From: Zygaena filipendulae
Lineage: Eukaryota; Arthropoda; Insecta; Lepidoptera; Zygaenidae
Direction of reading: 5' to 3'
Assembly: GCA_907165275.2 (NCBI GenBank)
Contig: OU015654.1
Span: forward strand, 9,503,501-9,567,500
DNA: 64,000 nt
Shown here: positions 33,423 through 46,560 of the stretch, piece after piece
How the letters are laid out: each line of letters opens with the position of its first letter
Numbering within the stretch: the first letter of the stretch is position 1
The notes under the pieces: generated by a model
Database searches by the model: none
Told to the model about the DNA's origin: nothing
What the model saw: only the letters and a program-made list of their open reading frames with translations
Made by a program: the position numbers and the translations under genes

Positions 33423-35562
33423 TAAATATTATCTAACATTTTTAGAAACTTTCATAAATATAGGTATATGCCTGTACATGTAATAAAATATTCGCGCTCA
33501 TACATTTACCTATACAAGTATACATATGTACAGTTCATACATATTACGTGTAATCCTTATTCTCCACCTCGCCTTTAGAAGTTTCCCGTTCAACTTCAAA
33601 AAGTACCGTTTAAAAGAACATCTCCGATAAATACGTAAGTATATTCTACCTATTACGAGAAAAATCTCGTAACAGTGTTTTTTATTGAATTAGCACGAGA
33701 ATCGTTCTCCAAAGGAGGATTGTATTGCCGAAATCCAGTTTCAAGGGCAACGACACAAGCTGCTTTGCAGGAAAATACCTACCCGTAATTATATAAATTC
33801 TGTAGGTACTCTAATGAGATTTTTTCATATCGTAATAATAATCCTGACTTAGAATATTATAAAGAAAGTTTCTGTGAACAAACTTTGTGTGTGTGATTGT
33901 TAGATACTAATTCACTCCGTAACGTTTCGACGGATATTCACAAAATTCTCAAATTCACAAAATCTTAGAAGCTAAGACATAAGCTATGCATCTCTGAAAA
34001 ATGTTAGAAGGTAGTAAGTTTTCATGGGAATCCCAAAATATTGATATTAATAACTAATTGATCATCTCGTTAATGTGAATTAAATTAAAAATTGCCTAGG
34101 AAAGAGAGATGAAATATTATAGTGTTCTATACTTTTTGATCTTAAGCAATTTTCCAATCTTAAGCAAAAGGAGGTTCCTAACTTGTGTAGGTATAGGTAT
34201 GTTTGTAAACTACGAAGTTAGTTGTATCCGATTTCAAAAAAGATCAGCTCTTTTTTATGGCAAATTGGGAACTTTAATTTAAATTGGTACCTACATAATT
34301 GATTTTCCTGATTTGACTTTCTACTGTGACTGAGATCTGATTATAAGTATTTATAATATTTTTATATCTAATCTGATTTAATTTATGTTTGAATAGGTGT
34401 TGTCTTTTATACAATAAGACGTTATCCACGTCCCTCTTTGTTTTTATAGACTTCTTTTAACAGGTAGGTACATAACTGTATTCAGCATAATTAGCAGATT
34501 TTTTCCTAATTTATCTACCGAAATCGGTTCATAGAATGAGGAGTTATGAGCGTGTAGGTGCGACAGTGGGGTTGCGCACCTCCAAACTTTGCATGAGCGC
34601 AGCTGCGGGCGGCAGCTTGTAAATAATACATGTAAATGTATATACCTACATAGTCTAAAAAACGGTACAAAGCTCAAAAGTTAAAGTAAACTTTAGTCAC
34701 ACCTGTCCGCTTGATACGGTTCGTTAACCTTCCACGTTCAAAACTAGTTTGCTGCGCCATTCCACTCGCAAATATCCGAATAATAAAATGGCTAATTAAT
34801 GTGCTGAAGAAAACGCATTGAAACCCAATCAAATAATTGGAAACTGAATCATGAAATCACGATGGTTTTAAAAAAAGCTAATTTAACACGGAAAAAATCT
34901 TGATCAGAGTCTGTTATTAGCATTTTTGGTTTATATAAATTTATATAAAATATAACCATAACGACCGCCATCGTAATATGGAGACGTTATAGAAAAGGAA
35001 AAAGAAAACTTAGGTTACTATACTTTTCGTTAATCATTATTTTTATTTTTTGTATTATATTTTATTAAAATTTTTGTGAAGTTTCAAACTTATAATCTGC
35101 ACCCTTAAAAATAAAGCTTGTGTGTATCATTAAAACATTATCTAGAGTGGAGCTTTGTTTTTGAGGTTGGATTAAGGGTTAATAAGTATATCAAGTGTTC
35201 ATTATTTTGTTGATCTAACAATAAGTTGGTATGTGGTTATTACTCATTATTTATATCTACGTATATATCAGCAAAGCTGTTTAGGCTACGCCTCCCATAC
35301 ATTTGTCACTGTCAGCGTTGCGATACCGGGGTTTGTTGACTCGTAACTGTTCAAATTATAAAATCAAGTGCTTATTTGGTATCGAAATATTGTTAAATTA
35401 CTAATTAAGTAATTTTTTTTTCCAACTAAGAAGCGAGGAAACGGATGGGAGTGTAGATACGATTTACATCATTAAAATAGATATTCTACGTATTAACTGT
35501 ACATCGCAAATGTCATTACCATTAGTGTCTAACTTAAAACATAATTTTGCCTTTTGGTAATA
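33423..35562. other. Intergenic, no gene seen
   Basis: AT-rich. A decayed repeat occurs at about 33860-34060 (aagtttctgtgaacaaactt, then cgtttcgacggatattcac), and another fragment ends gcgggcggcagcttgt near 34620. No ORF with recognisable domains. Confidence 0.4.
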
Positions 35563-35637
35563 ATGTTGATACTTTTAATCCCGGAATTCCCGCGGGAACT
35601 CCAAAAATACCGCGGATGAAACCACGGGGAACAGCTA
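35563..35637 (+). mobile_element. Helitron-like 3' end fragment
   Basis: gataCTTTTAATCCCGGAATTC leads to 'accgcggatgaaaccacgg' and ends ggaacagctag before t. Only the last 75 bases are present. A similar solo 3' end lies at 36800-36833 (aacgcgggtgaaaccgcgg, then cacagctaa). Confidence 0.5.
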
Positions 35638-35727
35638 GTCAATATATCTACCAAAATACTTATAAAGATTCAGAAACTATATAACACAGCCACAGAGTGT
35701 AATTTAGACATACATATTTAAACCCTC

Positions 35728-35773
35728 GACAATTCATGCTTTATACGTGTATACGTATAAAGCATGAATTGTC
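35728..35773. repeat. Perfect 21-bp inverted repeat with 4-base loop
   Basis: The left arm starts GACAATTCATGCTTTATACG at 35728; the right arm ending 35773 is its exact complement; the loop GTAT is at 35749-35752. No TIR-type element surrounds it. Confidence 0.93.
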
Positions 35774-38042
35774 ATAAGTAATAAAAATTTATAATACATG
35801 AAAAAAACGGTGATAAATCCTAACAAAGACCTTAGGTCTAAGCGGGTTGAAAGACCCTTACATTTGAGTTGTCGGTGCGTTAGGCAAAGGGGCGTTAAAT
35901 GACCCTTAAATTATGATCCGCCAGCACGTCAGCAACTACCGAGCTCGATTTTCATGATTTTTTTTAAATATCCCAGACGAAAATCGAATACCTTCAACAT
36001 GTCCCTCATTTAATTTAAAGCCTGTATATTGCATTATGAGTAGGTAAATATAAATTTCTCAAAAAAAGGATCTTGTGAACCGTTGTGAACTGTCAACCCT
36101 CGTCCGATTTAATAAACGACTGAAAAATAAAGAAGGAAAACGAAGCGGCCAGCTCTCTTCGGCAATAAATACCGGATAAAAAATGTAACGACCTGGAATT
36201 GGATACACAAGGATATCTTGTACTTAATTATTCAATGCATTACTTAAGAGTTATTAACAACACCGAAAACAAAGAAAGGAGATTTAGTGCAAGTTTTTTG
36301 CACTGTTGGCTCGCATAGCTCGCATTTTACAAAGAGTAAAACAAAAATACACCTTTAACTTTAATAAAATAGGCGTTAACTCATAGGATGATTAAACACG
36401 ATGTTAATAAAATTAGGTAAAATTAACACATTGTAATCTAAATACTGGTAAACGAAATTTTTTTAAAACAAAATTTAATGCTGATACAAATTATACTCTG
36501 AAGTTGTCATGATGACGTAGTAAAAAGTAATGGTGTGGATTTCATACAATTTTTTTTTGTCATCCAATATTCTTGGAACGCTGGCAACAGAGCTAGGTAG
36601 AGACATCGCAAGAGCTGTAATAAGCAAGGAGTGTAGACTGTAGAGCTAACAGAGTGACATCATCAAGACAAATATCATCAAGATAAATATATAAAAGAAT
36701 ATAAAATACATTTATTTCAGCACAACACACAAGAAAAAGAGACAAACATAAACAAAACAGTGCCTAATCTAAAGAAGACATAATATCTCTTGCATGCTTG
36801 CTTTAACGCGGGTGAAACCGCGGGGCACAGCTAATAATAAATAAAAGTATAAATAGATCCGCTATCTTAATTTATTATTGGACTGAAATATTTTTCGCTT
36901 ACAACTGCTATACTGCCACACTCGCGGTTCGCAGCCTCCGCGGGCTTTCGCGGCGCGAGTGTAGAGCCGCCTTAACATAAAACCAGTCTACATTCGCAAT
37001 GAAAAAAAATTGCAATAAATGTTGTAACAAATTATTCTTGCAGCAGTTTCGTTGCGTATAGGTACTATCGTACGTATTAGTCCTATGTCTAGACATGAAT
37101 ATTGTTAGAAACATGAATACTGTTAGAAAGAAATCGTCACGATTTACCAACGCAAAAATTACGCGTCATGTTTAATTAATATTTGAAAAAGTGACAAAAT
37201 TGTTGGTGTCTACTATTAATTTTTTTATGTTTATTATTTTAAATTTATTCTTAAATTACTTTTAATAATCTTATATTAACATTAATATCATTTATAATAA
37301 TACATATAATTGAATTTTACCTTAAAACCGTGTTACCAGTTGATAAATAGGTTTACATAAAAAATAACATATCCCGTGTTATCGTTATGATCAGTAACAT
37401 TAATGCACTCACAACGATGTCACAAGTTACTACCACCCACGCTATATTTTTCCCATATGACAATCATCGGCTGTTAGTCATTTTTTTTTTGTTTTTATTA
37501 ATTAAAATGTCATTTGCACCCGCTCTGAACTTGCGTCAAGTATTGTTTTAAAATAAAATAACATCAGCCCATGACCAAGCCTGCATGTGGCGTAACGCGT
37601 TACGTTATCAATTTTACTTCAAATTAACTAATTGGATTGTTTTATAACGCATTTATTTTGGAACACGCGTAGATATATATTATGATTCTACGCAACTTCA
37701 GTATTCAGCTGGCTCTCCTGTTTTAAACTGGTTTAAGTTTTCTGAAAAACTCTGCAGATTAGTTACTAATAAATCAATAAATTGTGGTAAAAATGTTTTT
37801 TTTTTGTGCCTTTTGATTCTATAGAAGCTGTAAGAGTTTGTAATTTAAAATTTATATCTTGAGTAGGTAGGTAAAAAAATCCAAAGCTCTGAGACTGTCA
37901 AACTTTCCCCGATATTATTTATTGTTACCTGAAGCTATTTGAATAAGTATTTGATTTTGTAAAAAGTTTTAGTAGTAACATGATAAACAGGAGGTTGAAG
38001 TTTAAGATAATCCGTTAATAAAATTTCCAAGTTAACAAAAAT
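35774..38042. other. Intergenic, no gene seen
   Basis: Holds the solo Helitron-like 3' end at 36800-36833 and a short GC-rich patch at 36915-36972 with inverted actcgcg/cgcgagt motifs, perhaps a small MITE. The rest is anonymous AT-rich DNA. Confidence 0.4.
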
Positions 38043-38263
38043 AGGTAATCCTGTATTTGAAATGCGTATGTGAGTTTGTTTGTTTTTTTGTTACTATTTT
38101 ACGCCTTACCTAGGTACTCTCCCGATCATCATAAAATTGTTCGCTGAACACTCGTTGTGACTTGTGAGGGGTGCGGAAGAGGACGCACTTAGGGTACTTT
38201 TATCCAGGAATTGTCGCGAGAGCATGCGAAGTTAATGTGAATGAAACCACGAGGAACAGCTAG
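38043..38263 (+). mobile_element. Helitron-like copy
   Basis: Head tgcgtatgtgagtttgtttg; end accacgaggaacagctag followed by T. The internal 'agggtacttttatccaggaa' block is shared with other copies. The 5' terminus is unclear. Confidence 0.5.
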
Positions 38264-38580
38264 TATTAATAAAATAAATTGCTATTTCTTTTTAATCCGT
38301 TACAATCAAATTATTTCAAAGTAATAAAATTCGCAATAAATTAATTCGAGGCGATAAAAATATCGAACGGTCTTCCGTCCATGTGTGTATGCGTCTAGCC
38401 AACATTAGCGACCTTGCTCACGTCTACATAATATAACAATACACACTCGGAGATGGCAGTGTTTGAGATGTGAATACTTCGCACACAACCAGTTTGAATG
38501 CCACACAGAATTTTATGTATAGCTAGCAAAAACAAATGATGATCTTATTACAGCAATATACCTACTTCTATAGTATATTA

Positions 38581-38896
38581 CTAGCTGTGCCCCGCGGTTT
38601 CACCCGCGTGAAAGGTTTTTATACAACAACTTTTTTTCCCGACATCCGATTTTAATGAAACAAAGCCTATATGTAGCTCCAGGCTAAGCTTAATCTACCT
38701 GTGAAAACCGCATGTCAATCCGTTCAATATATTCGGAGATAATTGCGAACAGACAGACAGACAGACAGAGTAAAGAATTTTAAAAACTTTTTTTTTGTGG
38801 TTGGTTACTCTTCTTTTATCGCCCCCTGTCAATTTTTTTTAAAATATTCAATATACAGCATCGCGGATTCTACTCTTTTATTATACTTAGTATAGA
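38581..38896 (-). mobile_element. Helitron-like element with (ACAG)n, complete ends
   Basis: It begins CTAGCTGTGCCCCGCGGTTT after A and ends agtataga (complement of TCTATACT) before T. It contains an agacagacagacagacagag microsatellite at about 38750-38770 and 'aaggtttttatacaacaact'. The (ACAG)n tract and TC/CTAG ends resemble the Lep1 Helitron family of Lepidoptera as I remember it. Confidence 0.65.
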
Positions 38897-39164
38897 TGTT
38901 GATGAAAATAAAATGTTAGAAAATATTTAAAAGAGGCATAATATGTAACTTAATTTTTTAACTAAAAATCTAACTTAATTTTTTAACTAAAAAAGCGTCT
39001 TTGCCGTATATTTTTACCGTAAGAATATAAATTATTTATTTTATTTATTTATAAATATAGGCATTAATTTTTTTAAGAACTTTATTCTCAAACAGTCAAC
39101 GTTTTGGCGAAGTCACACTTTGATGGCAGGTGCAAAATTTAACTTACTTATATCCAATATACAA

Positions 39165-39381
39165 AAATCTCGTGTCACAGTGTTTGTTATCGAACTCCTC
39201 CGAAACGCCTCGACTGATTTTTATGATTTTTTTTTGTATGTAGGTCGTACCTTTACTTTTTTTATACCCCTAGGTGATAAGAGTGGCTACCCAGATTTAT
39301 AATTTTTTGGACAAAACTTTACTTTGAAGTTCCTGTGGGAATTCCGAAACTCACGCGGGTGAAACGGCAGGGCACAGCTAG
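39165..39381 (+). mobile_element. Helitron-like copy
   Basis: It contains gtttgttatcgaactcctcc and ends gaaacggcagggcacagctag. It lies in unique AT-rich sequence; the 5' boundary is approximate. Confidence 0.5.
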
Positions 39382-39481
39382 AATAAGTACCTACTTAACA
39401 AAAAATATGCACATTCATTTTTATAAATAAATTCTTCTGTGTGCAACTTTAGAACCTGACTGTACTTATCCTCAGCCAGTG

Positions 39482-39541
39482 ATGTTTACTCAAAATTTCT
39501 CCAGTGTGGGTTAACACACTATTGCTTATCTATGTCCAGTT
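39482..39541. mobile_element. Solo terminus of a TIR element
   Basis: caaaatttctccagtgtggg, then ttaacacactattgctta and tctatgtcc, matches the right terminus of the element at 57859-58094 and a segment inside 41757-41812 in inverse orientation. Confidence 0.55.
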
Positions 39542-39743
39542 ATAGGTACCTACCTACTACATTAAAAATTTCCTTTGCGAGAAGTAACACTTGGGTTCGT
39601 TCCCCCACCTGTATAGGTAAAATAACATCAGTCTGTGTGCGCTGAATGCGATTCTATGCCTGTTAATTCTTCACTGAAAGTTAAGAAAAATTACTTACCT
39701 ATACATTACTTTCCAGCCCTCCCTGTGGAAAAATCACGTCGAT

Positions 39744-39899
39744 CCAGGGGCCGTATTTTTGAATCGCTCGAATTACATTCGCACACGGAATCGCGAATTC
39801 ACGTGCGAATTTCATACAGTTTTTTTTGCATTCACACGTGAATCTTGCAATTTCGTGTGCAAAAAGTAATTCGAGCGATTTAAAAAATACGGCTCCAGG
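39744..39899. mobile_element. MITE with CCAGGGGCCGTATTTTTGAA ends
   Basis: The left arm (ccaggggccgtatttttgaa, tcgctcgaattac) and the right arm (gtaattcgagcgatttaaaa, aatacggctccagg) are inverted copies of about 33 bases. The inner part also folds (cacacg..cgtgtg). 156 bp, non-coding. Confidence 0.7.
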
Positions 39900-40526
39900 C
39901 AATTTGCTTTGTTAGCACATGAAAGCTAGACAAACAGACTTTTGTATTTACTTATTATGTATATTAATTAGGATAAGTATTTAATAGTATAGGAAATGAA
40001 GAATCAAAAGATTACCTATATAAATAATAAAATATTGTGAATTGAACTATGATTCTCATAAATTGAAATATTATTTGTGTATTTAAGAAATTACGAAATT
40101 AAGGAGAGCAATGAATATATATTTTTTTTCTCATAAAACAAAATACAAAAGACAATTTCCTAAGATACAATCTTCCATAAATAAAAATGCGAGACGGAAA
40201 TGGACAATAATGATAAATCATTTTTTTGCCGAAACTCTGATTTAATCTTACAATTTTGTGTTTAATATAATAATAATTAATCTTTATTTCTTTTAGGCTT
40301 ACAATTAGACTTACATAATGTATCCTACTTAAATTCATTCTAATTTTTTACTTTAATGATATGTTATATATATCTATATAATATGTTAGCTTGAGATTGT
40401 ATACATATATCGCCAATTTATAATAATAATCCGCTCGATATGTATTATCAACTGGCGATATATTGTACTGCACTAATCATTTATAATTTAACCATTATTT
40501 TTTTTATATTTTATAGGTACTGAGCT

Positions 40527-40880
40527 AGCCTTCCCGTGGTTTCACCCGTGTGAAACGCTTTTATATAGATATTATAATAACTTTTATTACAACATCTGAT
40601 TCAAATTAAACAAAGAATTATGTTGCTCCAAGTTAAGCTTAATCTACCTGTGAGAACAGTTTGATAATCCGTTCAGTAGTTTCGGAAATTAGCGTGAACA
40701 GAAACGCGGATCACCTCGATCCCATCATCAGATCCTGACTTTATGACAATGAGACTACCTCGACCCTTTCAAACGAAGGTCCAGCCGTCTTCAAGTAATA
40801 GCGTAACAAAGATACAAAACAAACCTTACAGTTGAATTGAGAACCTCCTCCTTTTGTGGAAGTCGGTTAAAAAGTTGTTA
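40527..40880 (-). mobile_element. Composite of Helitron-like fragment and CCGACTTCC-element end
   Basis: From 40527 'ctagccttcccgtggtttca' is a reversed Helitron-like 3' end. From about 40705 the sequence matches the right part of the element family at 17836 and 48197, ending aacctcctccttttgtggaa and gtcggttaaaaa. Confidence 0.5.
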
Positions 40881-41637
40881 TTATTGCCGTGGAAAAACTA
40901 TCGTAAATGAAACATAAACAATGAAAAACGTTTAAGAATCTTCGCATTGAACAAACAAACAACAAACTTAAAATCCTGGTCGGCCTTTGAGGTGTAACAT
41001 CCAAAAATTTATGTTCAATAACGGTATCAGTGAGTTGTCTCCTTATTTACCAAGCGCCTACCAACGTTTTGTACCTACCTTCTCGCGTTACCCAGATATT
41101 TCATATGAACCGTTGTCCTTAAAACGTTGTTTGTATATTAAATGTTTCCAAATTGTGTGTTCTGTTTATTTTCGCTGTGTACGTATGTTAATCCTTTTTT
41201 AAAGTTGTTTTCCGCGACGGTCGTACCTACGTAGGTGAGTTTAATGTTACTTCTGAACTTTAAATAGACAGAAGATGGTCATAAAGATTTGAATTATAAA
41301 ACCGCACGATCGTTAAAATTGTGTTCACGTTAATTTTGGTGTAACGTGCTGCAGACAGATTTATACACTGTCAGGTCAACGTTTTCTGTGTCGGTATAAT
41401 TTATGAGATAATAAGTAGGAAGGTACTTGCTTCTTTGTAAGTTTCAGTAACAAAACGACAAAAAAATCAAGTGCTTTTTTGACTTTTTTTTTTATTTCAT
41501 TATTAGATGTGTTTCACCCGCGTGAATTTTCCTCGAGAACTATAAAAATATTCGATGTCGATCAGAAAAGTAGCTATAGTCTCCCTTAACTATCTGTTTT
41601 ATTTTGATTTAATTATTTGTTTTTAAAGTGTAGGTAT

Positions 41638-42295
41638 ACACGGGTGTCCCAGAATTCGACGTCAAGCCGGAATTGGGTGATAGGACAACTCATAATAGTT
41701 ACCGGAAAAATAAAACAATAAATCCCAGTCGTGTTTTTTTTATTCATCCTAAATGGATATAGATAAGCAATAGTGTGTTAACCCACACTGGAAAAATTTT
41801 GAGTAAATCGTGTTTTAAAATTATAGCGCCATTTTGTTTCAACATTTTTAATATTAAAATATTATTTTCAAAACTGGGATTCTTGAAGAAATTTTTTTTT
41901 TCTTGTTATCTAAGAAATAATGTAGTAAGTGCTATACCATTTTAGAACTCTTATTAAATGCGTCAACTTTTAAGGTTACTTGCCAAACTGGAGTAGGTAG
42001 TAGGTACTTTTTTTTTCAGTACCTATACAGTTAGTTAAAGTCGGGCGAAGTATTAATTTTTAATTTTTGGTTCGGATAAAAGTGACATTTTCTTCTAAGT
42101 TAGAACAGTTAGCTTAAAATTTAAAACAACAGGTTACACAAACACTACTCAAGATTACACAAAAAAAAATCGAAAAAAAGTAAAGATTTGTAGCTAAAGA
42201 AGAAAAAATAAGAAATTACTGAATTTAAAAAATACACGACTAAGATTCTCATCACCCGACATCGGCCCGACGCCGACCTCCGGGACACCCTGTAT
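41638..42295. mobile_element. MITE of the GGGTGTCCC family (copy 2, larger)
   Basis: Left end gggtgtcccagaattcgacg; right end ccgacctccgggacaccctg in inverse orientation. Like copy 1 it has 'cacgactaagatt' inside the right terminus. About 658 bp. A segment of another element (gataagcaatagtgtgttaa, cccacactgg) sits at 41757-41812, so this is a nested insertion or composite. Confidence 0.6.
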
Positions 42296-42334
42296 ATAGG
42301 TATATTGCTAAATATTCCGTGAATATTTCAAGCG

Positions 42335-42617
42335 TCTACCTGTTGCCGTTATCAATATCGAGCAAAAACAAGCAAAAAAAAAATCACGTTGGTTGTATGG
42401 GAGCCCCCGAAATATTTATTTTATTCTGTATTTGTTGTCATAGCGGCAACAGAAATACATCATCTGTGAAAATTTCAACTGTCTAGTGTCTAACTAACAC
42501 GGTTCATGAAATACAGCCTGGTGACAGACGTACAGACGGATGGACGGGTAGACGGACAACGAAGTCTTAGTAATAGGGTCCTGTTTTACCCTTTGGGTAC
42601 GGAACCCTACTATTGAA
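42335..42617 (+). repeat. 3' portion of a retroelement ending 'gggtacggaaccct'
   Basis: Contains gttggttgtatgggagcccc, ttgttgtcatagcggcaac, acagacggatggac and the terminal ctttgggtacggaaccct. I recognise this tail from lepidopteran genomes as the 3' end of a widespread interspersed repeat, probably LINE- or SINE-related; the class is not certain. Confidence 0.5.
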
Positions 42618-44500
42618 AATTGAGTGCGCAAATTACCGACGCCTTGGCCCCTGACGGATGATACCCTTAGGATCATCCAACGCCCGTTTTCTTTTGTAAG
42701 TCCATGCCGCTGGAATACCAACAAATCAAATCTAAAAGTCATTCACACCGTTTCCTCTGTATTTTTTTATTATTTACTTTTAAACACGATTAATATCGTA
42801 CGCTTCAATTAATTCGTCCCTCGTTTAACATTAACTACACCCTATATAAATAATACCTATTCATCTACTGTGTTCATAAGTCTCGCAATGGTCAGGGAAT
42901 CATCATACTATAAAATATTTGCATATAAATTAAATACATTACGTCCTAATACGTAGGTATAGGTCTGATACAGTTACGCGACTCAGTGTGTAAATTCTTG
43001 TTTTATTTAAATCAGTGTAATTTGAAACTTTTTTGGCATTTTTATAAAATTCACCGTTGAGGTCGATTTCATCTTTAAAATAAATTGACGATAAAATCTT
43101 TATTGAAACGAAATCAACAATAACGACAAATTGATTTAAAAAAATATTCAAGCTTTATTTTATACTAGCTGTCCCGCGCGGTTTCACTCGCGATAATTTC
43201 GGAGTTCCCGCGGAATTGTTCCATACAAACTTTGCCCTCCCCCCCCCCTTTTTCACCCCCTTAGGGGTAATATATCGGAAATCCACTCTTATAGGATGCC
43301 TACGTCATACAAAGAACACACCCTCCAAGTTTCAGGTCTCTACGATCAGCGGTTTAGGCTGTGCGTTGATCCATTAGCCTTGCATCAGTCATTAAAGACA
43401 AAGCATTTTATACATTAAAACTATTTTTTATTACAATTTTCTCATTAACTTAATCAATATGAAGCAATTGTGTTGTTTACTTTGATTGTAAATATATTGT
43501 TGACGTCGACCAATAAGTACCTATGTAGTACCCATATCCAACGGGTTCACTCTAGTGAAATGTTTATTTTAGGAAACTTTTATATAGTGGTAAGTGTTGT
43601 TTGACCGGAAATCTCAGTATATAGATTTTTACTTGTTATTTATACCTACTTTAATACAATATTTCTACAATAAGCAGTTTTATTTACATAGATACTAATC
43701 GGAATACAAAGAAACAATACCAAACGGTTGAGAATTTGGGGGTTTATATGTATATAAGTAAGTATTAATAATAAAAATAATTATTCAAGCATATAATATA
43801 TTATTTACCTAAGTTTTATTCTAATACTAGCTATTACCCGCGACTTCACACGTGTGAATGAGGATTCCCTCAGAAATTCCATGATGAAAATACTTAACTG
43901 AAATCCAATCAATCAAAGCAGGTACTCTCCATCACTACTTGCCCGGCATCAAAAGTCAAATAATTTTATTAATCAGTATAAGTGGGTTTTTCGATGTCTG
44001 CTCAACTAAATAAATAGACATCGTTAATTTTACTATATCGATGTTTTTTTAAGGGTCAGTGTCTAAGTGTAGATACATTATGTACACTGACCCTGAAAAT
44101 CTTTCAGAATCGACAATAGAGTTGATTGTTAAAAGTTAATAGAAAGAAATCATAGCCATAATTATTTTTAATCCGTTTTGTGAGGATAACGCCCTGACTA
44201 ATCTGTTTATAACTTTGTTTTTTTTTTTATAACACCGTAGCGGTATATTATCGTCTTTAGTGTATTTTAAAAATAACTTCGTATAAATTTGTTGTTTGCA
44301 CCTTTTAGATATTATGTCCTAGCCTGTTCCATTCCGCTCTTCCTCTGAATACCTACTCCGCTCCGTGTAGTACCGGCTACCTGTCTAATTTCATCACCTC
44401 TCTTGCTGTTTTATTCTTTTGCATGGATCAACCATTTTCATCCATCCACATATCACTTCATTTTAGTAGATATTTAATACTATCATATCTATACTATATA
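42618..44500. other. Intergenic with decayed Helitron-like starts
   Basis: Reversed fragments begin at 43165 (ctagctgtcccgcgcggttt) and 43827 (ctagctattacccgcgactt). The block at 43200-43400 (gatgcctacgtcatacaaag, then aacacaccctccaagtttca) recurs at 51830-51890 and 56450-56545. No gene seen. Confidence 0.45.
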
Positions 44501-44700
44501 GGTACATACATATATAAAAACGAGAGGTCACTGACTTACTGACTAGAAAACTGCGTGACCTTTGTAGCTGAAATTGGTCAGGAAGGTAATGTATGGAGAG
44601 TAGAAATCAGCTAAGAAAGGATTTCACGTAGTTTTCGTGGGGACTGCCCATGCCCAGTGCCCAATTAGCGAGCGCGGGTGAAACCGCAGGGAGCAGCTTA
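44501..44700 (+). mobile_element. Helitron-like copy
   Basis: From about 44501 'gtacatacatatataaaaac' to gaaaccgcagggagcagctta. Contains 'gacttactgactagaaaact'. The 3' terminus is degraded (CTTA). Confidence 0.45.
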
Positions 44701-44973
44701 ACCACGCATGCATACCTAATACTTTAAGATATTGTACAGCATGCGGTACATACACGCAAAGAATCTTGAGGTTGCAACTTGCAATCAAAGTGCGTTGAAC
44801 TCACTGATTTTGCAGATAAAAAAAACTTAATCGACCCGCGCTGCGTACGATTCCCGTTTCTCCTGTCCTTTCGAGGAAATTGTTGAGAGACACAAATTTT
44901 CGTTGCTGCTTATTTTTTGTTTTGGTTGACTGTGTAAGCGGATGGAGTTGTTCTTCATTGATGCAAATATTAA

Positions 44974-45011
44974 ATTAGTGTGTTTTATATGTAGGTATAA
45001 AACACACTAAT
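44974..45011. repeat. Perfect 16-bp inverted repeat, 6-base loop
   Basis: ATTAGTGTGTTTTATA at 44974-44989 and its exact complement at 44996-45011 surround TGTAGG. Confidence 0.92.
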
Positions 45012-46560
45012 ACCTGATAATATTATATTATAATTTGTGTTTCTAAATTGTTATAGTTTTGTGTACGTACTGCTAAATTCTGTAATTTATATAAGGGTAA
45101 CTATTATTGGCTCATAGTGTAATTTTCGAATCTAAATCTATTATATGTTTTTGTAGCCGTTGTTGTCCTGAATAAACGAAAAATAAATAAATAAAAATAA
45201 TATTATCAGGTGAAACAGACGGATGATCGTTTTTCGTGTGATACCTACCTATGTACATATCGTAACAGTTTGAAGTTATAATCCATTTAAGGTGCGTCTA
45301 TTAGGGCTAGTTTTCATAAAAACTGACTTGACTATATTCTGGCATTCCCGCTGTTTTTATTTAGGTATTAGATATTATTTAATAAAATACTACTACTTGT
45401 TACGATGGCGCATAGCCCAAAATCTTTGCAGATAGTGAACAAATAACATAATTACATTTTTTGGGCACGATGGGAAACTATGTTCATTGTCTTACGTATT
45501 ACAAATAATTTATTAAAAATTGCTTCGTTTGTTTATTAACAGGTGGCGTTTAAATACAAAATGTTGCACTTCTTGTGCATAATACAAGTATGCATAGTAA
45601 TACACGCACCCATTTGCATGTATGTATGTCTGTATATTTCCTGTGATTTCACCTGTGTGTGATCCAAAGTTGATCTTTACTTTGGATATAAATGACCTGC
45701 CAAAATACAAACTTTCATTGTGAAGTATGCGATAAAATTTTCGCGTGATGGGAAACAAACAAGATTTGAGAAGATTGGCGTTTCGTCCTTCATAGCGGTA
45801 ATGAACGCCTACCACGATTATAATTATTTTAAAATACCTACTTTATGTCTCAGACACAGCCTTTATATTTACGGTTTAATATTTAATTTACCTTTTAAGA
45901 TTATTCCTTAATATTTTCGCACATTAAATTTTCCTAAACAATTTTTCAATTCACAGCGAAAATGTCTCCGCAAAACACAAAATAAGTATTTTTTGTTGCA
46001 GACCTCGACAGGAATAATCAAGACAAAGATATATTTTCCGGGCGATGGTTGTGACGGACGAAGAAAATAAAAATTTTCTATTCTTATAAGCAAATGTGTT
46101 CTTTTAATATTTCCTTTTTGTTGTTTTCCACATTAACGGTAAGCTAAAAAAATGACTTTTATCTTTTTCTTTGACTGCCTGAAAACAAAACATCGCCTGA
46201 CTCGCCTGAGTCGCTATCAGAACCATCAAAAACAAAGACCACACCTTAGTTAAGTATATGATAAAAATAAATCTCATTGTCTGTAAAGTTTCAACTTATT
46301 TCAATCCCCAATTAGGTAAGATTCAGTTTTAAGTTTTTGAAATTTATTTAAAATTTGAACTCTATTTAAGTTTCAATAATCATAATTAGCCTACCTTGAC
46401 AATTTTATTGCTTATGAAAAAAGTTCAAATAATTTAGCGTGACTTTTTTGTACATGCCTACCTAATTACCTAGGTACTCTTTTTAATCTTTGTTTATATT
46501 GTCCTTTATTCAATAAATTCAATAAATTCTGAAATAGTATTTTATCTATAGGTAAGTACA
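45012..46560. other. Intergenic, retroelement tail and anonymous DNA
   Basis: 45060-45210 resembles a non-LTR 3' tail (gttgttgtcctgaataaacg, then an AAATA-rich end). 45380-45456 is an inverted copy of the repeat at 26768-26852. No gene recognised. Confidence 0.45.
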
